DNA of 64,000 nucleotides, taken from Asterias rubens. Taxonomy: Eukaryota > Echinodermata > Asteroidea > Forcipulatida > Asteriidae. The stretch is taken from positions 8,175,526 through 8,239,525 of the forward strand of contig NC_047083.1 in assembly GCF_902459465.1 (NCBI RefSeq), read 5' to 3'. Shown piece by piece: positions 23,501 through 35,500 of this stretch. Every line of letters begins with the position of its first letter. Positions within the stretch are counted from its first letter, which is position 1. The notes beneath the pieces were generated by a model, which did not search any database, was not told the DNA's origin, and saw only the letters and a list, made by a program, of their open reading frames with translations. Made by a program: the position numbers and the translations under genes.

Positions 23501-26500
23501 GAAAAGACCGAGGTACCAGTCACAGCAATGGTAGCATTCTGGCTGGTAACCTATTTATGCTGAGCAAGATTTTGTTGTGCTAAGCAGGTTTTTGTGCTTA
23601 TAGGCTTATGAAACTGGGCCCAGGTGTGTTCCAAGAAGCTTAGAGGAAAAAAATAAATTTACTCCTCAAAGAAACATTACAAAATTGGTAAGAAAAAACT
23701 TGTCTAAGATCACAGATTTACGTAAAACTAACTTGGTCTAATGATGATGATAGTAGAAAACATCCCTTGAAATATTTGTCTGAAATGTCATATTTTATGA
23801 GAAAAAAATCAAACTAATTTCCCGCTTGGAGTTTATGGCTCATTGAACGTTTTATCACTTTTTGTTTGTTCGTCGATGTCATGCAAAATGTGTAATCGGT
23901 TTTTCACTATTTTCTCGTGACCCAGATGGCTGATCGATCTCAAAAACAAAAAAAGTATAAGTCTAGTTCCCTTCTCACTATGTGAGTCACAGTATGTCAA
24001 AGGATATGGGTTGAAAGCTCCCCAGGGGTGCTGACTGACGAACTGAAGTTGGTGAATTGCATCGTGGTCTTGTTACCAAAGAACAGGACAAGTCGACAGT
24101 ACATTGACTTACTCTCTGCCTTGACCCCGATTTGGAGGAGGTCGTTCTCAAACAGAACGCCGTTGTTTTTACAAATAAACCTGCGAGAAAAATTAAATAA
24201 TTCAATAACGATCAGGACAAGAACCCACAGTATGAACAAACGTGGCCAAACAGGGCCTAAAATTACCACCGCATTCTTACCAGAGGCCAATAAGTTCGGT
24301 GTCAGGCCAGTAAACTTACGAATTCCGCGGTTTTGTGAATAGAACAATAAAACCTCACTGCATTTTTAAACTGACATCTTTAAATTCCATTGGGTATTGA
24401 AGTATTACCCAAAAGAAAAATTAGACAAATCTTCTCTTTTACTGTAAGTTCTAATAAACAGCTCAAATGTGAAACTATGTACATTAGATAGTGAATTCTT
24501 GTCACTTTGATAGTTACAAATTATCTAGTCCAGTAAAAGTTTTGAGCTACAACCCAGACTTATGGATTTTCCCCTCCAAATTCGAGCACTGGCCAAGTGC
24601 ACTGGACTAAAGCTCTGGTGTTTCTGATCAGCAGAGCAAAGTTGAAAACAATCAGGGCCCAATTTCATGGCTCTGCTTACCGCCGAATTCTGCGCTTACG
24701 ATCGCGATTCCCCGCTTACGTGCAAGCGCTGAATTTCTGCGCTTACCCAGTAAGCGTAGAATGCCAAGGAAAGTGAAGTATGCACGGGCAGAAGCCCAAA
24801 TTCACCGCTTACCCGTGAAATACGCTTGCCGTAAGCACAGAATTCCCTGCTTCCGTAAGCGCCTATTCTGTGCTTACGGTAAGCAGAGCCATGAAATTGG
24901 GCCCAGATGGTAAAATAAAAAAAGGTCAACTTTGCCTTGAAAAGCCATGCCACTCAGGGCAACTCTCTTAAGCAATTTGGAGGCAACCAACTGCACCGTA
25001 TGCACAGAGAACAATTGACATTCACTGTCAGAAGGAAAATAGAAAAAAAAAACGAAAGTGCAAATGACTTTTTCTGGAGATTTCTTTAGAACTTGTTGCT
25101 TGTAAATTGCCCTCGTGTGACATGGACTTAAGACTAAATAATTTACTCACTTGCTGAAGTTTTCCTCGGCGCCCGGTGAGAGGGCATTAGGGTCAAGAGC
25201 GGAGGTCGTCGACACCGGGGCATCAAACATATCTAGAAGACCTCCAGCAGGGGCACCTCCGAAATTGTTAGTTGCCACAGGGCCGCCCGTCGGGCCAGCG
25301 TTCATGTTCATCGAGTCAAAGAATGACTGAGCTGGTGCAGCCGGGGCGGCGTCTAGACCTAGGAGGTCAGTGGAGGGAGCAGGCTGGGCCACTGGCATGG
25401 GTGGCTGCGACACTGGGGTTATATTATTCGGTATCTGGTAATACGGAAAGGACAGAAGAATTATTACTGATGATCGTACAAAAAAAAGGAACATTTCGGA
25501 AACAACAAAATGGTGGTGTTATTTTTGTCGTCTGGTGTGAACAGCTTTAATCTCCAGGGTCAACTATTATCTCGAGGCTCTCAGACATGCATAACTAAAC
25601 CCAAGGGATCTAAGCTTTTTTAACAAAAGGACAACTTACTCTTGGTTTCTCAGATTGTGTATTCTTATTAATTTGGAAAGGACAGTACTACTAATATCAA
25701 TTGATTGTACAAAAGCATGAAAAGTTCAAAAATATAGATGTAGTGATATTTTTGGATGGTGTGAACAGCTTGAAACTCCAGGGTCGACCATTATCTCTAG
25801 GTTCTCAGACATGCTTGACCAAACTCAAGTGATCTAAGCTCGGAAACACTGAGTATACAGTGCTAACACACATCAATGTATTTGGGTAAAATCAAAATCA
25901 ATATTCTTCATCCCGATGCAAATTTCCATCTAAATTTACTGTAGAAGTGGAAGTGTCGCACCCAAGCTGTTAAGAGCACCGAATTCAAACTCTGGTGTTT
26001 CCGATCAGCGGAGTGTGGGTTCGAGCCCCGGTGGTGACACAGTGTCCTTAAACAAGAACGGTTGGTCCCGTGTGTTGTGTTACGCACGTAAAAGAACCGG
26101 GTGCACTTATCGAAATAAGAAGGGGTTCGACCCGGTGTTCCTGGCTGGATTAGCAGCATATTGCGCCACAGCATCTTGTAAACATGGTATTAAGTATTAG
26201 GTCTCACTATTCAAACTTCTTCCCACTCACCTTGCAGTAAATAATATGCGCACTGTATCCAGGCGCGTTACAAGTATGGTAAATATTATTATTATTATTA
26301 CATAGGGATAAAACAATCAAACAGTTCTTAAAAGCAAAGGTATACTTTGCCTTTTGGCCCCGAGGTTTGTGATTACTTACGTCGGTGCTGCTTTCTCCCG
26401 CCGTGTTGTTGACTTCTACTGTGATCGGCTTGCTAGGTTTCTTCTCCTCGACGACGGCCGAGGGCTTCTTCTTCTTCAGCTTGGCAAGAAGGGAAGATTC

Positions 26501-29500
26501 TCTCTCTGGGAATGGCGGCATCTCTTCCAGAACGGTTGCCTTGGTTATAAAGAAATAAACAAAGGTGAGCTATTTATACTAATAATGGTTTTAGTCATGA
26601 GGGTGTGGGTTTTACTACAATCCCGGTCGTGACACTTGAGTCCTTGAGCAAGATGCTTTGCTATAATTGTTTCTCTTCACCCAGGGGTATAAACGGGTAC
26701 CTGCGAGGGTAGTGGTTGATATAGTGTTGTATTGTCGCTGTCTACTTCCCAGGAGCTAAGAAAGATAACGTTTTTGTAAAATGCAGAAATATAATAACGA
26801 GGTACTGTTTATTGTTATAGCACAGCTGTTGCTTGTTCTGTATTCTGGTTGGCTGAAACACGGTCACGTGGGATGAACTCATATAGTCTAGTGATCGCGC
26901 GTGCATTTTGCGGGAACTAGTTCCGGAGCGGGCACTAGTCTTTGAAAATAGTGCCCGGTTACAGCGCCCTCTTTTGACTTGAACCGTGAACAGCAACTAC
27001 AAAACTTCCTTTCTTTTCCAGATTTCTGTATTATTTCACATTTAAGACCATGCTGTGTTATAAAACACATACATGTAGTGACTGACAAGTGTATGCAGAC
27101 GTCTATTCCCCCTCGGGCCTGTGAGTGACCAAAAGAGGGGCCTATTTCCCTAGGCCGGTCGCTCTTCTGGTCACTCATAGTCCCTCGGGGGAATAAACGT
27201 ACACTAGTTACCTCATTGTCAGTCAATATGTGTATATTATTATTACTCAACATTCAGGCACTGAAAAGACATCACATGCATGAGAAAACGACAACAGCTC
27301 TGGACGGGGAGGCTAAGAGGGAGTTTGTTTCTCAGACCACCACGGGACGGCGGATGCCCTAATGGACTTACGAGAGAGAGATTTACTCACTAGTACGTCA
27401 GATGAAGTCCGTACGCTCAGGCTGAGGTATTCAACAGCTCGCTGTTGGAGCTCAGCGTCAGCATTCCGCAACTGATTATCATTCTTGAGAACCTACGACG
27501 ACGACAAAAATGCAAAACATTGAAACTTGTTCATAAAGATCACCAAGCTCAGCAGAGTGTGGGTTCGATACCCGACACTTGTCATATCATGACACTTGTG
27601 TCCTTGAACAAGGCACTTAACCATAGTTACTTTTTTAAAAAGTTGGGAAGGTAGTGCATTCTGCTCCACCAACCAGGCTCCTAGTGGATACCCATGCCTA
27701 CGGAATGTGAAGGGAGGTAACCCTGTTTCAGCCCCAGGAGTATGTAGCAACCTGCTCCTAGTGGCAGTTGATTTGGGTCGACAGCCAAAATCAGTTAAGT
27801 GTAGCCCTCGCCTTAAAGTGGCCGTCCGGCCTTGTGAAACTAGGCAATCTCTCATAAAAAAAAAAAAAAAAAAAAAAAAAGAGCAAAGACAAACTGACTT
27901 ATCAATTTGTCTTTGTTCAACCCCCAATTTGTTTTAACTGTTCGCATGACCACCTTTTAAAATGAAATCTTCACATGTTAGTTTTATTATATACACCCCA
28001 CATCTACATTTGTATAGGATTAAAACAATCAAACATTTCAAAGGCATAGACAATGTGACCTATGTTTACAATGTACATTCAAACTGCCCTCTGTTGACAA
28101 AACACTGTACACGTCATGTTTCGCCGGGCAAAAAGACGCGTAGTCATGGTAAGATTGCGTACACTTTCTAGCTGGCTGCCAAAACACAAAGGTTTTACCT
28201 GGCACTTTGTGCGCGAATCATGTTATGGTTTTCGAGTGACATCAGAAGTCACATCGTCTTTACTTTGACTTTGAAAAAATTTGTTTTTTATTTATTTATT
28301 TATTTTATTTGTTATTTTATTTTTTTTTCAGGGGGGGGGGGTGTTTGGGAGCTGAAATCCTAGATTACACATTTACATCTTGAATGATCTGCTTGATCTC
28401 AGGGAAGAGGTTAATGAACTTGACGTAGGTGGAGAGAAGAAGTCCTCTTGTGGGGGCGGAGCACAGATGGAACTTGGAATGGAGGAGGTTGAACTGCACC
28501 TGGGGGCTGCGGAGATTAAAACGAAAATCAGTTATTGCTTTTTAAAGGCAGTGGACACTACTGGTAATTACTCAAAATAATTATTATCATAAAACCTTAC
28601 TTGATTATGAGTAATGGTTGATAGTATAAAACATTGTGAGAAAAGGCTCCCTCTGAAATGATGTAGTTTTCGAGAAAGAAGTAATTTTCCGCGAATTTGA
28701 TTTCGAGACCTCAGATTTAGAATTTAAGGTCTCGAAATCCAGCATTCGAAAGCACACAACTTCATGTGACAAGGGTGTTTTTTTCTTTCATAGTTATCTC
28801 GCAACTTTGACGACCAATTGAGTTCAAATTTTCACAGGTTTGTTATTTTGGCTATTTGTGATAGTAGACTTATATTGAGGGCTTCAAGTGCTATGGTTCA
28901 AACACAACTCCTGAGTTGATTCTGCAATGGCAAGGGGCAACGGAGGCAATTGCCTCCGTTGCCTCCGTGAAGTATCAGGTATAGTACATTGGTTGCCATG
29001 GTTATAGTACGTCATTTGAAATGGTTATAGTACATCTGTTGCATTAAGCCTCAGCTTCCAGAAGATGCCTCCATACTCTACTTATTTTTTTCTCAGCTCA
29101 TTAACTAGCTTTGTTTATTGGTTATTCGTTGAGAAAAAAAAAAGTTGTAGCCTGTTTTCATGAAGTATGGAAATAAATATAAGTTTGGATGAATTGGTAT
29201 TGTAAATTGGTTGTATACTAAATTGTTTGCTAGAAAGCTGCGCCTCAAGAAAAACTCAGACTTACCTTGACCTGGGGTCACCAGCGATGAGATTACCAAA
29301 TTCACCTAAGATGTAACCTCCGACCTTAACCATGTTCTCATGGCAGGCTGGGGCTTGAAGAGCCTACAGGTAAAAAAACAAAACCAAGAAATTTATCGCA
29401 TGTTATTTATTTGTTACTCATCCAACAGGGCAAGCACCAGTTCAGAGTTGGGATTTGCAAAGTGTGAAAATTCCTGAATACGGTTTGCGGGACTGGGTTC

Positions 29501-32500
29501 CCCCCTTGAAAAAGACTAGGAACCTCTCAGATTTGTCAATCTTTCAAACCCACAGTGACGGATATTGAATGGTCATAGAGTAGGGGGGTTGACCATGTAC
29601 TGTGTAGATGCATTCACCACATGATGTTATATTGATGGTGGGCCTAGTTTATCAATCATTCTTAACCACAGTGGATGATATTAAATGGTCAGACAGTAGG
29701 AGGGTTGACTGTGCGCTATGTAGATGACTAATTTGCAGGCTGCCATGGTTTATTTATCATTAAAGTGACGATTAATTGACACACAGCCGGAGGGTCGACT
29801 CTACACTTTATTTGTAGATGAACATAATGCAGGCTGTCATGGTTTATCAACCATCCAAGTGATACTTAATGGTCAGATAGTAGGAGGGTTGACTTTGCAC
29901 TATGTAGATTTATTCAGTGACCGATCACTAAATGATATCATATTGCATATCATTCAGGTGTTTAATATTAAGGAGTCACACAGTAGGAGGGTTGTTTTGT
30001 CCACTTACCTCAAAGACCATCTTGGCGGCATATCCCTGAACATCTTCCCTGTTTATTACGATTTGAATCACACGATACCACACCTACAACACATAAAGAT
30101 ATAAAGCTAGTAAGTAACAATCCAGAGCATGGACGCCTTTGGCTACCAGCCACATCAACCCATAATGACCACGGAGCACAACCAATATCAAAAGTGTTTG
30201 ATTTTTTCAGAGGGAGGAAAACCGGATGGTCTGGAAAACCCTCGTGGCACAGCAGAGAGCCAACGCACAACTAAACTCACATATGGCCCCGGCCGAGAAT
30301 CGAACCGGGGTCACCTTGGTGAGAGGTGAGCGCTTTACGCACAAGCCAACCGTGCCACCAAGAGCTTGAGATTGATCAAAGAAGAAACTTACCTCTTCAC
30401 TGACGAAGTCTCCAGCGATACGGATCAGATTAAGTATTGTGTCCACATACCACGTGTAGTCTACGGCAAACTTTTCTGCTAAGATGGCAACCTTCAGCAC
30501 CTACAGCATTAAGGTCAAAGGGCGAAGAGCATAGGTCAAAGGCAAAAGGTCAACAAAATACACAGCTATTCAATAAATATGATTTAAAGACAGTGGACAC
30601 TATTGGTAATTGTCAAAGACTAGTCTTCACAGTTGGTGTATCTCAACATATGCATAAAGTACAAACCTGTGAAAATTTGAGCTCAATCAGTCATCGAAGT
30701 TGCGAGATAATAATGAAAGAAAAAAAAACCTCGTCTCACGAAGTTGTGTGCTCTCAGATGCTTGATTTCGAGACCTCAAATTCTAAATATGAGGTATCGA
30801 AATCAAACTCATGGAAAAATTACTTCTTTCTCGAAAAGTACTCCACTTCAGACGGAGCCGTTTCTTACAATGTTTTATACTGTCAACCTCTCCCCATTAC
30901 TCGTCACCAAGAAAGGTTTCTTTCAAGTAATTACCAATAGTGTCCACTGCCTTTAACAGACCTGTTCTCTAAAAAAAAAATCTACCCAGTAAAGCAGAAA
31001 TACACATGGTGTTATCGCAAACGAAATATACATTGATACTTCACCATGCAATGCCCCAAATCCCATAACCTTTTACTCTAAAGCCCAAACCCCAAAAGTG
31101 ACTGACCATTTCTTCCCTAATGGAGTAGTCGGCCTTCTCCAGGTAGTCCAGCATTTCGCCAACGATCTCCTCAGCGTTTGTCCGGTCGCACATGGCGTAC
31201 AAGAGATCCACGGCACGCTGGCGCACACTCACGTCCCGCTCCGTCTGGTGGAGTAAAAAAACAGGAAAAGACATTCAACACCAGAAGAATCAACAGCAAC
31301 CTGTATTTTATTATTTGTTTGTTTGTTTAGAGCTCCGCAAACTCCCACACAGACATGCAATTTTCTGATTGCAAAAAAAAGAGGAAATGGTCGATCATAC
31401 TTAACTTTTGTACATAATAATAATAATAATAATAACCCGGAGGGCGTCCCAAAGCGCTTCACATTATTACCCCTGGTCACTGGGCCTTAAATCACTCCTT
31501 AAACCATCTCAACTCCCTGGTGGGGAGTATGCAGCCTGTGCAACATTAATATGCGCTACTCGGCTAAATCAATCACGTGAACCACCTCTGCCCTCGCAGG
31601 TACCCATTTACCCCTGGGTGGAGAGAAGCAATTATAGTTAAGTGTCTTGCTCAGGGACACAAGTGTCATGAACCCACACTCTGATGAACTTGAATTCGGT
31701 GCTCTTATCCGCTCGGCCACGACACCACACTGTACAGTGTTTTTCAGTTTTTTATTGTACTGTTTTTAAAAGAAAAAGCGGAAATCAGCTGATCAGCTGA
31801 AAACTTGCATGCCTGTCCCATAAGGGGATACACTTTCATCTTTGAGAGGGCAAGGTCAATTTCGTTTTGCAAAGGGCACTTCCAATGGAAAATTTGTAAT
31901 GTCCCTAGGAAACTTGTAAAGGGGCACCAAGGCCAAGACCAGGGCAACAGAGGCTTTACCCCTTTGTAACTCGGGTCTGTAATTTCATCTTAGAAAAAGC
32001 AAGGCCATTTTCCTTCTGTAAAGGGCACTTCCGTTAGAAAATTTTAAATGTCTATAGGAAACTTTTGAAGGGGCACAAAGGCCAAGACCAGGGCAACAGA
32101 AGCATTACCTCTGTGTAAGTACAGGTCTTAGAGTTTCATCTTCAAAAGGCAGGCCTGTATGTTTCGTTTTTGAAAGGGCAAGGGCACCAAGGCGCTTTCT
32201 CTTTGGTAAAGGGCACCCTATAGGGAAGTTGTAAATTTCTTCTTGAGCATTTCAAGGGCACCAAGGCAATTGCCTTTGTTGCCTCTGTGAAGTATCAGGC
32301 CTGAAAAGGCAAGGCCATTTTCATTTTGCAAAGGGCACTTCCGTTGGACAAATTCAAAGTCTATGGGAAACTTTTCATAGGGGCACCAAGGCTTTGACCA
32401 GGGCAACAGATGCTTTACCTTGTATAACTAAATGTCTGTAATTTCATCTTTGAAAAAGCAAGGCCATTTTCTTTTTGCAAAAAGCACTTCCGTTGGACAA

Positions 32501-35500
32501 ATTCAAAGTCTATGGGAAACTTTTCATAGGGGCACCAAGGCCAAGACCAGGGCAACAGATGCTTTGTAATCCAAGGCCTGGGGTGTACTCTCGTCCTGAT
32601 GATACGGTCGTATACTATTGAGCTAGAGGATTCTTGGTGTTCAAGATCAGGGCCATGATCCGGTGCAGGATTTGGCGAGCGAGTTGAATCATCAGTTTCC
32701 CCGGGCAGACCTGGGTACTCACAGGGGGTGCGGCAAGAACGCCGATCCATTATATTGTACTACTCCTGTAGAATGAGCAAGTATTACAACTGACCTTTAA
32801 TGCTGTGACGACCGTTTCCTGATGTTTCTTGACGGCTTCTCTTGAGAACTCCGAAGATGCAAGAAGACACATACTCTCAAGAGCTAGATATCTACCAGAC
32901 AATAATAATATACGAATAATGAATGTTTATGAGTGCAATGGTGCGAATATGTTCATGAGTTGAAAGATGGAATGTTCTATTCAACGAGGCAGAGCCGAGT
33001 TGAATGGAACATTCCATCCCAAACAAGGCTAAAAGCCACTCTTGGTAAGGGGCTAAAAAGAAGATACTATCGGATGAAAATAAGATGACTAGAACTCATG
33101 ACATGGTGCTAAGTATTAGGTCTCATAATACAAACGTAGTCCCACATACCTTGCAGGAAATGCTGTATGTTAAAGGGCCAGGAGCGTCATTGAGTGACGG
33201 ATAAGTGCGCTATATAAGAAGCCACTATTATTATTATAGGTCACGTATCTTTGGTCGCGCAATCGGTCTATTGATCCCATATCAAAATTCCTCAATGTCA
33301 AATGTCAAAGGTCATAGGTCATAACAATTAAAATTTATAAGGCGCAATTCCATCAAGATCATAGCGCACTAGACATGCTAGAAAGAAATTAACCTGGAAA
33401 AAGGTGAGTCTTAAGGACTTTACGAAAAGCAGAAAGAGTATTAGATTCCCTAATGGCAGTTGGGAGATTGTTCCAAATCATTGGCCCATCCAGCCACACT
33501 GAAAGCCTTTTGACCTCGAATTTTGTTTGCATGGGGATTATTCAAGGGAGTGATGTCAAGTGTGGACCGAAGAAATCGTGGAGGAATGTAATGTGACAGA
33601 AAAGTGGTAATATAATGAGGTGTAGTTTTGTTCAAGCATTTAAAAACGAGAAAGCAATCTTAAAATGGATTCGTTCTCTAACTGGTAGCCAATGAAGTTC
33701 CCTAAGTTATGGGGTAAGATGTTCTCTCAAGGGTACTTACCTAAGATTGGTTTCTCTGTGTTGGAGGAACTGTCCGAGTTGGTTGCAAGCTCGGACCAGG
33801 AGGTTAGGCTCGCTGTCGTGATGAATAATCAGATTGATCGCCTCAAAGAGAACAGCATTCTTGGAATTGGAATGTTGGACCTTCTTGGACTTTGGTGGCT
33901 CCTGATTGAAAAACAAGAACGAGTTAGTCATTCTCCTCAAACTTCTAAGGATCATTAAGTGTCAGAATCTTAAAAAGTATTACAGATATGAACTCTGCAT
34001 AGAGAGGTGAGGTTTGTAGTAGCACCATGTGAAAGTCTGTTTTGAGTTGTGTAAGTTCTGAAAAGAACCTGTGGTTAACAACTCAAAAATTCGATCAGTT
34101 TGATTTGATTGTCTTCAGGTGAAAAGGCCTTAAGGAGACGATCAAAAGTGATTGACACGTTGAGTTGTCAACCACCGGTTCTTCTCAGAACCAACGCTAC
34201 TCAAAGAGATCTTCACTTGGTGCTACTGCAAACCCCACCTAATTATACTCCCACCATGTAAAGTTTCAAATCCTACTTGCTCTTACTTGCTCTCCATCAA
34301 ATATTTTGTTGGGTCATCACAGAAGATTTGGGACTTTTAGCCTATAAAGAAACTGTATATCACTGGGTCAGACAAACCAACTTTGTCACAAGTTGAAACA
34401 TTTGTTTGGTCAGTAATCATAGAGTAGAGACAAGGGGTAAGTGACGAGAGGTATCGACACGGTTCGCTGCCCATGGTACCGAGGCTGCAAATGTTTGTGT
34501 TTGATTTGGCAAACCTGTGCTTTGTTCAAAATCGTCTCCAGACATTCGTTAAGACGACCTCGGCTGGCTGGATCATCGGGTGGTCCGTAGAACTGAAGAA
34601 GTCGCAAGAGCTTGACCGAAAGCCAAGGAGCTGGGACAAAATAATATGTGTAGTCCTGGAGGTCTGTGTAAGATGACGTCACGATCTGAAATAAGAATAA
34701 TTAGTTTGGGGTGAGAAGGGTTTCAGAGAGATTTCATCAAAGAACGCTTTGATGTCAACGATTCACAAATATAACTAACTTTAGGTATATAAACAAAAAA
34801 GAAGTTTTGGTTGAAAAGAACCAATAAGAAATAGTGACGTTTGATAGTTGGTAAAACATGAACACAGGTGGTGAGGAACTTAAGAATTTTTTTATATAAA
34901 ATTAAAACAAACAACTGTAAATATTTGGTACAGAAAACAAAAAAAATATGTAGAGTTGAAGGAGTTTTGTTGAAAGTAAACAATGGTCAAGTTTGGGTAA
35001 AGAATACAAGCAAGCAAACATTTATAAATGGTAGAGTTTTGGTAAAAGGAAAACATTGTTAAGTTTTGGTAAAGAATGCAAGCAAGCAAACATGTATAAA
35101 TAGTAGAGTTTTGGTAAAAGGATGAAATTTGCATGTTATGGGAAAGAATATTAACAAGCCAACATGTATAAATGGTAGAATTTTGGTAAAAAAGAATGCA
35201 AACAAGCAAATATGTATAAATGGAAGAGTTTTGGTAAAAGTAAACAGCGGTCAAGTTATGGTAAAGTATAAAAGCAGGCAAACATGTATAAATGGAAGAA
35301 TTTTTATAAGACGTAAACAATAGTCAAGTTATGGTTAAAAATACAAACAAGCAAACATGTATTAAGTGGTAGAGTTTTGGTAAAAGGAAAAATTGGTCAG
35401 GTTTTGGTATACAAACAAGCAAATATGTATAAATGGAAGAGTTTTGGTAAAAGTAAACAGCGGACAAGTTAGGGTAAAGTATAAAAGCAGGCAAACATGT

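Noticed and set aside
23987..24347. AP2A truncated by the in-frame TGA after exon 18
   Set aside because: The TGA is inside the AT-AC intron; splicing at ATATCCTTT avoids it and restores the conserved ear.
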